DNA of 64,000 nt from Bacillus spizizenii TU-B-10 (GCF_000227465.1 NC_016047.1:3390857-3454856), one strand, 5' to 3'. Counted from the stretch's first letter, positions 1-8,260 are shown. Notes: generated by a model not told the origin, from the sequence alone. Numbers and translations: made by a program.

Positions 1-403
1 GCTTATCTACCACTTCTTTGAAATCGGTGACAGACGTTTCTTTTGGATTGTACTCGATTGTAACGGTTTCTAGAGCGAAGTTTACAGGAGCATTGGTGAC
101 GCCTTCTATTTTGTTAAGCCGCTTTTCAATCCGATTTGCGCAGGCCGCACAGGTCATGCCTTCAATATCGAATTCAGCTTTTTCTGTTATGACGTGATAG
201 CCCAGCTTTTCAATTTTTTCCTGAATCGCTGCAGCCCCTGTTTCAGCAGGATCGAAGGTGACATTTGACGTTTCGGTTGCCAGATTGACATTGGCATCTG
301 TGACACCCGGCATCCGCTTGAGGCCTTTTTCAATTCTGGATGCACATGCCGCACAGGTCATCCCAGATACCTGCATCGCGATTTCCTTTTGTTCACTCAA
401 CAT
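1..403 (-). CDS. copA: copA, copper-exporting P-type ATPase (N-terminal part only)
   Basis: This is the first 134 codons of a gene that runs off the left edge of the window. CopA pumps Cu(I) out of the cytoplasm. The visible part holds two heavy-metal-associated domains, each with the metal-binding motif GMTCAAC (cysteines at about residues 17/20 and 85/88). The ATPase core lies outside the window. The ATG at 403 follows the ribosome binding site AAAGGAGTGAG at good spacing. It lies downstream of copZ on the same strand, separated by about 80 bases that hold a hairpin and a CsoR-like palindrome. Copper chaperone and pump side by side fit a copper-resistance operon. Confidence 0.95.
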   Translation of the reverse strand, partial: MLSEQKEIAMQVSGMTCAACASRIEKGLKRMPGVTDANVNLATETSNVTFDPAETGAAAIQEKIEKLGYHVITEKAEFDIEGMTCAACANRIEKRLNKIEGVTNAPVNFALETVTIEYNPKETSVTDFKEVVDK

Positions 404-414
404 ACTCACTCCTT

Positions 415-437
415 TATATACACCCGGGGGGTATATA
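415..437. promoter_or_regulatory. CsoR-like GC-centred palindrome before copA
   Basis: TATATA arms surround a C/G-rich centre (CACCCGGGGGG). The core resembles the operator in front of copZ. It sits 12 bases before the copA start, so it could be a second CsoR binding site specific for copA. No convincing -35/-10 pair accompanies it, so its use as a promoter operator is inferred. Confidence 0.45.
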
Positions 438-451
438 AAAATGAAAGAAAT

Positions 452-475
452 ATCGCGCCTTCATAAAGGCGCGAT
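452..475 (-). terminator. hairpin between copZ and copA
   Basis: A perfect 10-bp stem (ATCGCGCCTT / AAGGCGCGAT) with a 4-base loop. On the minus strand it is followed by ATTTCTTT, a weak U tract. It may be a partial terminator or a processing hairpin that lowers copA relative to copZ. Confidence 0.55.
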
Positions 476-483
476 ACCTTGAA

Positions 484-693
484 TCAATCGGCTACATCAT
501 AGCCTTGATCTTCTATCGCATCCGTAATGTCTTTGACTGATACTTTGTCAGCATCAAACGAAACATCGACTTTTCCCGCTTCTAGGTTGACATGAACAGC
601 ACTGACGCCATCCAGTTCTCCTACGCTCGTTTCCACTGCTTTGACGCAGTGCTGACAAGACATTCCTTCAACTTGCAATGTTTTTTGTTCCAT
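484..693 (-). CDS. copZ: copZ, copper chaperone
   Basis: A 69-residue single heavy-metal-associated domain with the Cu(I)-binding motif MSCQHC (Cys13 and Cys16). CopZ carries Cu(I) in the cytoplasm and hands it to the N-terminal domains of CopA, which is encoded just downstream on the same strand. Length and motif match the B. subtilis protein. The ATG at 693 has an AGGAGG site at good spacing. The operator upstream at 734-750 indicates induction by copper through CsoR. Confidence 0.97.
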   Translation of the reverse strand: MEQKTLQVEGMSCQHCVKAVETSVGELDGVSAVHVNLEAGKVDVSFDADKVSVKDITDAIEDQGYDVAD

Positions 694-733
694 ATGAATT
701 CCTCCTGTTTATTCTTTCTGTTTTCATCCTACC

Positions 734-750
734 ATACCCCCGTAGGGTAT
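734..750. promoter_or_regulatory. CsoR operator of copZ(A)
   Basis: ATACCC-N5-GGGTAT, a GC-rich dyad of the CsoR type, between the divergently read minus-strand genes csoR (upstream) and copZ. On the minus strand it lies between a TTGTAA -35 and a TAGGAT -10 (spacing 18), so bound apo-CsoR would block the copZ promoter and Cu(I) would release it. Confidence 0.85.
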
Positions 751-767
751 TACAATAAAAAAAGACT

Positions 768-1073
768 TTATGATTTTGTGAACTTTTTAAATACGTCCAA
801 AAGCTCAGAAATGGCCTGTTCCCCGTCTCCACTTTTGATGGCATCTGCTACACAATGATGGGCGTGGTCCTCAAGCAAGTGAAGCGCCACATTTTTCATT
901 GCCGCCTGAACAGCCGAAATCTGCACAAGGATATCTACACAATATCTATCGTTTTCCACCATATTTTGAATGCCTCTGACTTGGCCCTCTATCCGCTTCA
1001 GCCGGTTTGTGATTTGATCCTTTTCTTTCGAGCTTTTATGGTTTAATGCTTTATGTTCGTTATGTTTCTCCAT
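768..1073 (-). CDS. csoR: csoR, copper-sensing repressor
   Basis: A 101-residue all-helical repressor of the CsoR/RcnR family. The Cu(I) ligands are in the expected places: Cys45, His70 and Cys74. It binds the operator before copZ and lets go when copper is bound. I chose the ATG at 1073 (MEKHNEH...) because GAGGTG precedes it and this gives the family length; an upstream in-frame ATG at 1106 would add 11 residues and lacks a good ribosome binding site. It lies upstream of copZ on the same strand, separated by the operator. Confidence 0.96.
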   Translation of the reverse strand: MEKHNEHKALNHKSSKEKDQITNRLKRIEGQVRGIQNMVENDRYCVDILVQISAVQAAMKNVALHLLEDHAHHCVADAIKSGDGEQAISELLDVFKKFTKS

Positions 1074-1229
1074 ACGTACACCTCTGTTCCTTATATTAAT
1101 TCCCATTATACTGATTGTCCAAACTGTTGTCTAAGCATGCCGCGGCAAAAAATGAATCAGTTAGGTTTTACCATTTGATCAGGAGGGTATATACTTCTTG
1201 TGAAAACGCTTTTAAAGGGGAGAAGAAAA

Positions 1230-2276
1230 GTGGATACGATAAAGGTTGGGATATTAGGGTACGGACTTTCTGGTTCTGTGTTTCACGTACCGCTGCTTAC
1301 TGTTCTGGATGAGTATCACATCAGCAAGGTCATGACATCGCGGACAGAAGAAGTGAAACGGGATTTTCCGGATGCTGAAGTTGTGCATGAGCTTGAGGAA
1401 ATCACAAATGACCCGGCCATTGAGCTTGTCATTATCACCACCCCGAGCGGCCTTCATTACGAGCATGCTATGGCATGCATACAGGCCGGAAAACATGTTG
1501 TGATGGAAAAACCGATGACAGCAACGGCCGAAGAGGGGGAGAAATTAAAGAAGGCTGCTGATGAAAAAGGTGTATTGTTAAGCGTATATCATAACCGACG
1601 CTGGGATAACGACTTTTTAACGATTAAAAAGCTGATCGCTGACGGATCGCTTGAAGATATCAATACATACCAAGTCTCCTATGACCGCTACAGACCTGAG
1701 GTTCAAGCACGGTGGCGGGAAAAAGAAGGCGTTGCCACTGGTACACTGTATGATCTCGGCTCCCACGTCATTGACCAAGCCCTGCATTTGTTCGGGATGC
1801 CTAAAGCCGTTACTGCAAACGTGATGGCCCAGCGTGAAAACGCCGAAACAGTTGACTATTTTCATTTAACTCTAGATTATGGCAAGCTCCAAGCCATTCT
1901 ATACGGAGGATCGATCGTTCCGGCAAACGGCCCTCGTTATCAAATCCACGGACAGCATTCCAGCTTTATAAAATACGGAATCGACGGACAGGAAGACGCA
2001 CTCAGAGCGGGAAGAAAACCGGAGGATGACAGCTGGGGCGCGGATGATCCGGAGTATTATGGACAGCTGACAACCGTTCATGGCACGGACAAAAAAACAG
2101 AAACCATCCCATCAGTAAATGGCTCCTACCTTACCTATTACCGCAAAATAGCGGAAAGCATACGGGAAGACGCAGCGCTGCCAGTCACCGCTGAGGAAGG
2201 TATTGATGTCATCCGCATCATTGAAGCCGCGATGAAAAGCAGTGAAGAGAAACGAACCATTATGCTGGAGCACTAA
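1230..2276 (+). CDS. iolW: iolW (yvaA), NADP-dependent scyllo-inositol dehydrogenase
   Basis: GFO/IDH/MocA oxidoreductase of 348 residues. The N-terminal Rossmann motif GILGYGLSG begins at about residue 8, followed by the family's EKP motif (VMEKPMTATAEEG) and the catalytic-region motif DLGSHVIDQALHLFG. IolW interconverts scyllo-inosose and scyllo-inositol with NADP(H) in B. subtilis, as I recall. The GTG at 1230 follows AAAGGGGAG at good spacing; an upstream GTG at 1200, also with a GGAGG nearby, would give 358 residues. It is transcribed alone, opposite to its neighbours, and ends in a strong hairpin. Confidence 0.85.
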   Translation: MDTIKVGILGYGLSGSVFHVPLLTVLDEYHISKVMTSRTEEVKRDFPDAEVVHELEEITNDPAIELVIITTPSGLHYEHAMACIQAGKHVVMEKPMTATAEEGEKLKKAADEKGVLLSVYHNRRWDNDFLTIKKLIADGSLEDINTYQVSYDRYRPEVQARWREKEGVATGTLYDLGSHVIDQALHLFGMPKAVTANVMAQRENAETVDYFHLTLDYGKLQAILYGGSIVPANGPRYQIHGQHSSFIKYGIDGQEDALRAGRKPEDDSWGADDPEYYGQLTTVHGTDKKTETIPSVNGSYLTYYRKIAESIREDAALPVTAEEGIDVIRIIEAAMKSSEEKRTIMLEH

Positions 2277-2280
2277 ATAA

Positions 2281-2312
2281 AAGCCTCCCCATTAATTAGG
2301 GGAGGCTTTTTC
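2281..2312. terminator. bidirectional terminator between iolW and azoR2
   Basis: A perfect 10-bp stem AAGCCTCCCC / GGGGAGGCTT with an 8-base AT loop and T tracts on both sides. It serves the convergent genes iolW and azoR2. Confidence 0.93.
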
Positions 2313-2313
2313 A

Positions 2314-2949
2314 TTAAAATGTTTTTCCTGCTTCTTTCGCACGCGCAATCGCGTCTTCTTTAATTTGCTGTGCTTTATCAGGCTCCGCATTATGTCCCTC
2401 TACGAAAATGCCATCGAAGGATGGTACACCGAAGAAGTTCATCATGATGCCGATGTAGCGGTGGCCCATTTCCATTTCAGCCGCAGGACCCTCAGAATAG
2501 TAGCCTCCGCGTGCTTGGATATGAATCGCTTTTTTATCAGTTAACAATCCGACAGGGCCTTGTTCAGTGTATTTGAATGATTTTCCTGCAACTGCAACAG
2601 AATCAAGATACGCTTTCATTACTGGCGGGAATGAGAAGTTCCATAAAGGAGTAACGAATACGTACTTATCGGCAGATACAAATTGATCGCTAAGCTCTCC
2701 CAGACGGCCGACTTTTGCTTTTTCGCTTTCAGAAAGCTCTTCAAAGCCTGTTCCTGATTGAAGCTTGCCCCAGCCGCTGAATACATCTGCGTCAATGTGC
2801 GGGATGTCTTCATTGTACAAATCAATATGTACAACTTCATCATTTGGATTCGCTTCTTTGTAAGATTCAATGAATGCTTTACCTGTTGCCATACTGTAAG
2901 AAGTTGCTTCATCATGCGGGTGAGCAGTGATATACAATACTTTTGCCAT
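2314..2949 (-). CDS. azoR2: azoR2 (yvaB), FMN-dependent NADH azoreductase
   Basis: A 211-residue flavodoxin-like quinone reductase/azoreductase. It starts with the typical strand-loop [17 protein letters not shown] that holds the FMN phosphate, and has the conserved [18 protein letters not shown] flavin-site segment. The enzyme reduces quinones and azo dyes by two electrons with NADH, protecting the cytoplasm from electrophiles. In B. subtilis azoR2 belongs to the MhqR quinone-stress regulon, and the sequence here has a matching dyad just upstream of a consensus promoter. It is a single gene ending in the shared terminator with iolW. Confidence 0.93.
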   Translation of the reverse strand: MAKVLYITAHPHDEATSYSMATGKAFIESYKEANPNDEVVHIDLYNEDIPHIDADVFSGWGKLQSGTGFEELSESEKAKVGRLGELSDQFVSADKYVFVTPLWNFSFPPVMKAYLDSVAVAGKSFKYTEQGPVGLLTDKKAIHIQARGGYYSEGPAAEMEMGHRYIGIMMNFFGVPSFDGIFVEGHNAEPDKAQQIKEDAIARAKEAGKTF

Positions 2950-3035
2950 TTTAACCAGCCCTTTCGTTTTTAAAAATCACACATCAATTATTATCATACA
3001 GATGCACTGCCATTATTCTTTCTCTCTTACGCTTT

Positions 3036-3088
3036 ATTATAGAGACAACAAAAGTTACTATCAAGTAAAATATCTTGAATTAAAGATT
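3036..3088 (-). promoter_or_regulatory. azoR2 promoter with MhqR-type operator
   Basis: On the minus strand TTGATA (3059-3064) and TATAAT (3036-3041) are 17 bases apart, a near-perfect SigA promoter. Seven bases above the -35 is an imperfect dyad, TATCT-N8-AGATTA (3071-3088), matching the MhqR operator as I recall it. Transcription would start about 80 bases before the azoR2 ATG. Confidence 0.75.
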
Positions 3089-3108
3089 ATTTAACTCTTC
3101 CAAACTGT

Positions 3109-5007
3109 TCACTTTTCAAAAGCGGTCCGCAAGCCGGAATACAGTGCGGAGAGCTCCTTGCTGATCCGCGGATAATAAGGAACATTCGGTACTTGTATGT
3201 CCGCCGGCATCCTTTTCATCAAAGCGGATTGCTCAGCCTGTTCAAAAAATGCCCTTAGCTGCTTCATCTCTTCTTCAGAAAACGGAGCAGGCGGTCGATG
3301 ATGGGCTTGTGCCGAGAGCAAATAATACCCTAAGTGCTGAGCACCGGAAATGGCAGGCCAAAGCGCATCCGCATGAGTATTGGGAAATTCCCCAAGCGCC
3401 TTGTCATACGCATCCCGAAGCCTGACCAGGCTCACCCTTAACTTGTGTTCGTCTGCTTTCTGCCCGGTTAACAGTTTCTCCATAAAAAGCCCTTCCAGCC
3501 GGATCACGTCCCGCATCAGTTCAGGCAGCCGCTTCGTTGAAAACCGCCTCCACAAAAGCATCGTTCCCAATAGTCCGATCACGCTGCCAACAGCTACATC
3601 CGTCAGCCTCGCTATCATAAAATAACCGACGTCCGCACCGCCATGCATGCTTTCTGTGATGACAAGCGCATTTGCGGTCAAAAAAGGCACAGCCAGCGCA
3701 TAATTGCGGACAATCAGCATCTCAAGAAGACATTGCAGCGCTGCAATACATAACGCAATATAAACACCGCCCGGTTTAACAAACAGGATTGCGCCTGCCA
3801 GCCCCACACCGATCACAGTTCCGGCCGAACGCTGAATGGCCCTGTGAAGCGTAAAGACAACAGTAGTGCCAAGCATGACCGCTGCTGCCGAAAGCGGAAT
3901 CCAATAGGAGCGTGCAAAACCGAATGTAAGGGCAAACATATCGGCGGCAAACAGCACAATCCCGTACTTTAACGACCGTATCAAAACGGGAGACTGCCAG
4001 TCAAAGGCATTTCTCAAAAAGTAGAAAGAGGCTGGCAGGCGGCTTGGTTCCCCGTCCAGCTGCTTATCAAACCGCCCTAAAGCGATATGCAAAGCCTCAT
4101 TGATTTCTCCAAACAGCTTTCGGCTTGGCTCTGATTCATTCTCGTTAATCTGAAATGCACTGGAAACACGGGCATGCCCAAGCATATCTCCGGTTTGGCG
4201 GAGTGCCTTTTCAATCTGTGCCTTCTCTCCGTCTGGCGTTTCAGCTGAAAAATGAATGATGGCAAGGAATATGTCGTCAGCTTTTTCGAGCAGGCGGAAA
4301 AATCGTTCATCATGCTGTGATTTTTTCCGCCTGTTCCCCTTGCCGAGAACCGTTTGACGAGCTGTTCTGAGCATGAGCACCGTCTGATGCTGCGCGTTAT
4401 GAAAGCCTGACGTCCCGACGGCCGAAAGACATGCTGCCAGCTGATGGTATGTTTTTTGCAGCACTGCCTCCTCCGGTCCATGTTTGTTCCATAACCACCC
4501 GATTAAGGCGATACTCATGGCGAAAATGCCGCCGAGAAACGTCAATCCCGCTCTAAACAGCGCTTGTGAAGGGTCGGCCGGCAGCCCGGAGCTAACTAAA
4601 AAAGCAAGGACAAAAAACATCGGCGCAGGGCCTTGTATACCGAGCGCGCTAAAAATAAACATCGCCGCTGCACCGATCAGCCCCAGGACAGCCGCCATCA
4701 TCCAAACCGTATCGGACAAAAGTGTGCCTAATCCAAATGAAAGGGCGATCCCAATGGAAACCGAGAGCAGCTTCAAAGCGCGCTTTTTATACGATTCACC
4801 GCCCGCATATAAATAAACAAAGCCCCCGATGCTTGCAGTTAAACCGTAATCCGTGTGACCCGCCAATGCGCCGATCAGCACAGGAAACCCCGAAGCGATG
4901 CCTGATCCGATTGCCTTTTTCCATGGAAAGGGATGTGCATGAATGCGAAAGGCATCTTTCACGATGCTTGGCATGGTTCTTTGATTGTTCTCAGCAGTCT
5001 TGTTCAT
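3109..5007 (-). CDS. yvaC: yvaC, FUSC-family membrane protein
   Basis: A 632-residue integral membrane protein with two repeated halves. Each half has a cluster of about six hydrophobic segments (roughly residues 30-175 and 340-480), followed by a soluble, charged domain. This is the layout of the fusaric acid resistance / YccS / aromatic acid exporter superfamily, which is proposed to export aromatic acids or similar compounds. The substrate cannot be read from the sequence. The ATG at 5007 has AAAAGGAT upstream. It is the only gene between the azoR2 promoter and the gntR terminator and may be transcribed alone. Confidence 0.8.
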   Translation of the reverse strand: MNKTAENNQRTMPSIVKDAFRIHAHPFPWKKAIGSGIASGFPVLIGALAGHTDYGLTASIGGFVYLYAGGESYKKRALKLLSVSIGIALSFGLGTLLSDTVWMMAAVLGLIGAAAMFIFSALGIQGPAPMFFVLAFLVSSGLPADPSQALFRAGLTFLGGIFAMSIALIGWLWNKHGPEEAVLQKTYHQLAACLSAVGTSGFHNAQHQTVLMLRTARQTVLGKGNRRKKSQHDERFFRLLEKADDIFLAIIHFSAETPDGEKAQIEKALRQTGDMLGHARVSSAFQINENESEPSRKLFGEINEALHIALGRFDKQLDGEPSRLPASFYFLRNAFDWQSPVLIRSLKYGIVLFAADMFALTFGFARSYWIPLSAAAVMLGTTVVFTLHRAIQRSAGTVIGVGLAGAILFVKPGGVYIALCIAALQCLLEMLIVRNYALAVPFLTANALVITESMHGGADVGYFMIARLTDVAVGSVIGLLGTMLLWRRFSTKRLPELMRDVIRLEGLFMEKLLTGQKADEHKLRVSLVRLRDAYDKALGEFPNTHADALWPAISGAQHLGYYLLSAQAHHRPPAPFSEEEMKQLRAFFEQAEQSALMKRMPADIQVPNVPYYPRISKELSALYSGLRTAFEK

Positions 5008-5085
5008 ATGACAAAATCCTTTTCAATGAATGTGTAGAACTCTTCCCGTTTATCCGCTATAGTATGCCCCAAAAACGTTAAAAAA

Positions 5086-5107
5086 GCAGAGACCGTACCG
5101 TCTCTGC
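5086..5107 (-). terminator. terminator of the EamA-GntR pair
   Basis: An 8-bp perfect stem GCAGAGAC / GTCTCTGC with a 6-base loop. On the minus strand it is followed by six T residues, six bases after the gntR stop codon. Confidence 0.9.
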
Positions 5108-5112
5108 CTGTC

Positions 5113-5769
5113 TTACATCAATTTATTCGCAATATCCTGAATTGGCTTGATCCAGTTGCTGTACGTCAGCTCGGCCGCTTTTTTTCGATCCTTCTCCTTA
5201 CATGCCTGAATGATTTGTTCATGCTCTTCAATCGAATTTTGCGGCGATTTGAAAAAAAGATATTCGAGCCGAAGAATATGCATATGAAGAACAGATGTGA
5301 AATTGCGGATATATTCATTATCGGCCGCATCAATCATGACATCATGAAACGTTTTATCAAGCCCAAGCACTTCATAGATTTCATTTCGGTCAATAGCCGC
5401 CTTCATTTGCTGATTGATCGCCGCCATCTCCTCCAAGTGGGATGACTGAATGTTTTCAATAGCTAGTTCGGCAGCGGTGGATTGCAGAGCCGCCATTGGC
5501 GGATACACCTTGAAAACATCGTTTTTTTCAATTTGTGAAATTCTTGTTTCTTTCCCCGGTGACATTTCAACAAAGCCTTGTACTGCCAATAATTGCAGAG
5601 CTTCTCTGACTGGCGTTCTGCTGACGCCAAGCGCTTTCGCTAACTCGTCGTCATTGATTTTTTCTCCAGGAGCAAGAATGCCTTCCACGATCCATTTTTG
5701 AATTTGTTCCAATGCAATCGTTTTAGCTGTCTGCCTGACAGGCTTCGGGGTATTTGACGGGATTGGCAT
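5113..5769 (-). CDS. GntR/FadR-family transcriptional regulator
   Basis: 218 residues. The N-terminal winged helix-turn-helix carries the GntR signature (ALGVSRTPVREALQLL, about residues 47-62). The C-terminal all-helical part is an FCD ligand-binding domain (conserved DKTFHDVMIDAADNEYI). It is probably a metabolite-responsive repressor. The start is seven bases after the stop of the EamA transporter gene and its GAGGTGATG ribosome site overlaps the end of that gene, so the two are co-transcribed. It may control the transporter. I do not recall this pair at this place in strain 168, where yvaC is followed by yvaD. Confidence 0.85.
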   Translation of the reverse strand: MPIPSNTPKPVRQTAKTIALEQIQKWIVEGILAPGEKINDDELAKALGVSRTPVREALQLLAVQGFVEMSPGKETRISQIEKNDVFKVYPPMAALQSTAAELAIENIQSSHLEEMAAINQQMKAAIDRNEIYEVLGLDKTFHDVMIDAADNEYIRNFTSVLHMHILRLEYLFFKSPQNSIEEHEQIIQACKEKDRKKAAELTYSNWIKPIQDIANKLM

Positions 5770-5776
5770 AAAAGCA

Positions 5777-6724
5777 TCACCTCTGAATATTGGTTTGTTT
5801 TTTTAACGTCGCCGATTTGCCGGCACTCTTCTTTTGCGATAAAACAAAAATCATTACCAAAATACATGCTGCTCCTGCCGCTTGATATAATCCAAAGGAC
5901 ACACCGAGCCACAGAATGGAGGATGCCACTGCCGCAACCGGCTCAGAGCACCCAAGCATGCTCGCTTCTTGCGGAAATAAGTATTTCAAGCTTGTCAAAT
6001 ACATATAAAAACCCAATAGCGTTCCGAAAATGACAATAAAACCGACTGATACGTTCTCAGAAATCGTCCATCCCTGTACATCAACGTCCCATGGGGGATG
6101 GATAAAGCTCATGCCAATGCCTCCGATCAGCATTCCCCAGCCAATGACGAGAGCAGATCCCCATTTTTTCAAGAGAGAACTGGAGTACAGCGTATAAAAG
6201 GCAAGAGCCGCAGCAGAAAGCAAGCCCCATATGACAGACAAAGGCGAGACGGTTAAATTATTAATACTTCCATTGGTCAGCAATAAAAAAGTGCCTCCCA
6301 TAGCCAGCACAAGTGCGCAAATATCTGCAGACTGAAAGGAATTCTTCCGTGTCACAAGCATAAACAGCACAATCATAACGGGTGCCAAGTACTGAAGAAG
6401 CGTAGCTACAGCTGCATTTCCAGTTCCGATTGAAGCTAAAAATGTATACTGAACGCCCAGCATGCCGACAATCCCGAAAACAATCAGCTGGATAGCCGAT
6501 TTTTGATCTTTCCATATCTCCCACACAGCACGTCTGTTTTTACCGGCAGATATGATCATCAGCAGAAGCAAGCCAGATAAAAGCAAACGCACGGTGACAA
6601 GCCACTCTACCGACACATCACTTGTTTCAAACAAATGCTGGGCAACAGTTCCCGATAATCCCCAAAAAGCAGCTCCAACAATGACCATAAAAAATCCGTA
6701 CATCCGTTGTTTTTGAGTCGCCAA
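5777..6724 (-). CDS. EamA (DMT) family transporter
   Basis: A 315-residue protein of ten predicted membrane segments forming two EamA repeats. The first repeat begins at about residue 9 (FFMVIVGAAFWGLSG) and the second at about residue 162. Such proteins export amino acids or other small metabolites; the substrate is unknown. The start is a TTG at 6724, chosen because AGGAGG precedes it by seven bases; the next ATG would shorten the protein by seven residues. It is followed closely by a GntR-type regulator gene, as a two-gene operon. Confidence 0.85.
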   Translation of the reverse strand: MATQKQRMYGFFMVIVGAAFWGLSGTVAQHLFETSDVSVEWLVTVRLLLSGLLLLMIISAGKNRRAVWEIWKDQKSAIQLIVFGIVGMLGVQYTFLASIGTGNAAVATLLQYLAPVMIVLFMLVTRKNSFQSADICALVLAMGGTFLLLTNGSINNLTVSPLSVIWGLLSAAALAFYTLYSSSLLKKWGSALVIGWGMLIGGIGMSFIHPPWDVDVQGWTISENVSVGFIVIFGTLLGFYMYLTSLKYLFPQEASMLGCSEPVAAVASSILWLGVSFGLYQAAGAACILVMIFVLSQKKSAGKSATLKKQTNIQR

Positions 6725-6809
6725 CGTACATCCTCCTGACAGATAATATGCAATATATTACATATTATATCGTTTCACTTTTCAGAAAACAAAGGTTTTT
6801 TACAAACAT

Positions 6810-6832
6810 AAAAACAGTGCCTGTCAGCACTG
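6810..6832 (-). terminator. terminator of the yvaFED operon
   Basis: Stem CAGTGC / GCACTG with the yvaD stop codon in the loop, followed on the minus strand by TTTTTATG. Confidence 0.8.
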
Positions 6833-7225
6833 CTTTGTTGCATTACTCTCCTTTAAGAGAAGATGAATAAAAAATAAAGGATAAATTAACAGATATCCGT
6901 TAAACAGCCACCAAACAAGATCAAAGTCCCTGCTGAATGTCCAGAATGAAATCGCCTGAAGGCCTGAACAACAGGTCAGCACAAGTGAAATCAGCGCCAT
7001 CAGCTTCCAGTCAGCACGATTCACCCGATGTAAGTACAAGCTGTACAACCCTGTTAAAGAGATTAAGATATCCAGCGGGAAAAAAGACCAGTTCCAGGCG
7101 ATCATAAACGGATGGTCATGGTGTTTAAAAGCCCAGCTTTCCGGTATCAGTGAAAACCCGGCTGACAGCCAGTACAAGATAAAACCGATATCAGTCACGA
7201 GAAAAAACAGTTTCATATATCTCAT
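6824..7225 (-). CDS. yvaD: yvaD, small membrane protein
   Basis: 133 residues, with four hydrophobic segments (about 6-24, 40-62, 70-92 and 104-125), so an integral membrane protein of unknown function. Its ATG overlaps the yvaE stop codon as ATGA, showing translational coupling with the SMR transporter gene. Position and length match the B. subtilis yvaD gene. No catalytic motif is visible. Confidence 0.8.
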   Translation of the reverse strand: MRYMKLFFLVTDIGFILYWLSAGFSLIPESWAFKHHDHPFMIAWNWSFFPLDILISLTGLYSLYLHRVNRADWKLMALISLVLTCCSGLQAISFWTFSRDFDLVWWLFNGYLLIYPLFFIHLLLKESNATKQC

Positions 7226-7581
7226 TTGTACTGCCCGCTTTTATGTACCGGCTCAGACACCGCAGCATGCTCGATCAGATTTAAAGACACAACACCGGCA
7301 ATAATCAATCCAATTGAAATGAGTTTCATGACACTAACATGTTCTTGAAAAAACAAAAAACCAACGACTGTAATCAGGACAATCCCCATCCCTGACCATA
7401 CAGCATAAGCAACAGATACATCAATGGATTTTAGCGTAAGCGTCAGAAAGAAAAGACTGCCGCCATAAAAGAAAATCAACAGCACGCTGGGAGTAAGCTT
7501 TGTAAAACCTGACGATAGCTTCATGCTGACCGTCCCGGCAACTTCAAACAGAATCGCTAAGCATAGAAACACCCAATTCAC
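7222..7581 (-). CDS. yvaE: yvaE, small multidrug resistance (SMR) transporter
   Basis: 119 residues with four membrane segments. The membrane-embedded glutamate of the EmrE family is present (LAILFEVAGTVSMKLS, Glu13), as is the AYAVWSGMGIVLI signature in helix 3. SMR proteins form dimers that exchange protons for cationic drugs or guanidinium-like compounds. The start is a GTG overlapping the yvaF stop as GTGA, with a GGAGG site upstream. It sits between a TetR regulator and yvaD in a coupled three-gene operon, so it is probably induced by the ligand of YvaF. Confidence 0.9.
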   Translation of the reverse strand: MNWVFLCLAILFEVAGTVSMKLSSGFTKLTPSVLLIFFYGGSLFFLTLTLKSIDVSVAYAVWSGMGIVLITVVGFLFFQEHVSVMKLISIGLIIAGVVSLNLIEHAAVSEPVHKSGQYK

Positions 7582-8150
7582 GTCGCATCAACCTCCTCAT
7601 CAGCTGTTATGCCGTTAAACAATACATCTACAATTGATTCAAGAACCTCTCCTGTCGTGAATTGATGTTTGAGCGGATATTCAGGGTCATACACTTGGTT
7701 GATGCTTCCTATATACATATGAACAAACAAGTCCGGGTTGATGTTTCTGATTCTTTTTTGCTGTTTGCACTCGTTTAATAACTCTAGGACAACCGTCCAT
7801 TCTTCCTTAATAAACGTATCTAATGTAAGCCACGCTTCGTAATGGTATTTCTTCAGTTCACTTAATAATCCCATGTTCAGCAGTTCCATTCCCTGCGGAA
7901 GACCGATCAGCATTTTTTTCACTTTTTCAAGCACATCTAAACTTTCATTCTCATAAATGTCTCTTTCCATTTGCTTCATCTCTGCGATAAATTGCTCGAC
8001 AACCGCTTCCGCAAGTTTGTCTTTTGATGAATAATGAGCATAGAGCGTCCGCTTGCTCGTTCCCAGCGCTGCCGCCAAATCATTCATCGTAAATGAAAAT
8101 CCTTTCTGCCGGATCAGCCGGATGGTTTCCTCAAGAATTCTTTTTTCCAA
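7578..8150 (-). CDS. yvaF: yvaF, TetR-family regulator
   Basis: 190 residues. The N-terminal TetR helix-turn-helix (FTMNDLAAALGTSKRTLYAHYSSKD, about residues 20-44) is followed by a helical ligand-binding domain. The start is a TTG at 8150, selected by GAGGGGAT at 6 bases. As first gene of yvaF-yvaE-yvaD it probably represses its own operon; a 10-bp palindrome sits right after the -10 of the operon promoter. The likely inducer is a compound exported by YvaE, which is an inference from the gene order. Confidence 0.88.
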   Translation of the reverse strand: MEKRILEETIRLIRQKGFSFTMNDLAAALGTSKRTLYAHYSSKDKLAEAVVEQFIAEMKQMERDIYENESLDVLEKVKKMLIGLPQGMELLNMGLLSELKKYHYEAWLTLDTFIKEEWTVVLELLNECKQQKRIRNINPDLFVHMYIGSINQVYDPEYPLKHQFTTGEVLESIVDVLFNGITADEEVDAT

Positions 8151-8186
8151 ATCAATCCCCTCGCTTCCGGTACTAAAAAAACTATG

Positions 8187-8226
8187 TTGGTACCAAAATT
8201 ATATGACAGCAATTTATGGAAATCAA
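8187..8226 (-). promoter_or_regulatory. yvaFED promoter with adjacent palindrome
   Basis: TTGATT (8221-8226) and TATAAT (8198-8203) are 17 bases apart on the minus strand. The perfect palindrome TTGGTACCAA (8187-8196) begins two bases beyond the -10, over the expected transcription start. A second GTACC half-site follows at about 8169-8173. This is a good candidate YvaF operator. Confidence 0.7.
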
Positions 8227-8234
8227 CATCATAT

Positions 8235-8260
8235 AAAAAAACCTCTCCAAAAGGAGAGGT
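8235..8260 (-). terminator. yvaG terminator
   Basis: Stem ACCTCTCC / GGAGAGGT with a 4-base loop, followed by a run of T on the minus strand, directly after the yvaG stop codon. Confidence 0.93.
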
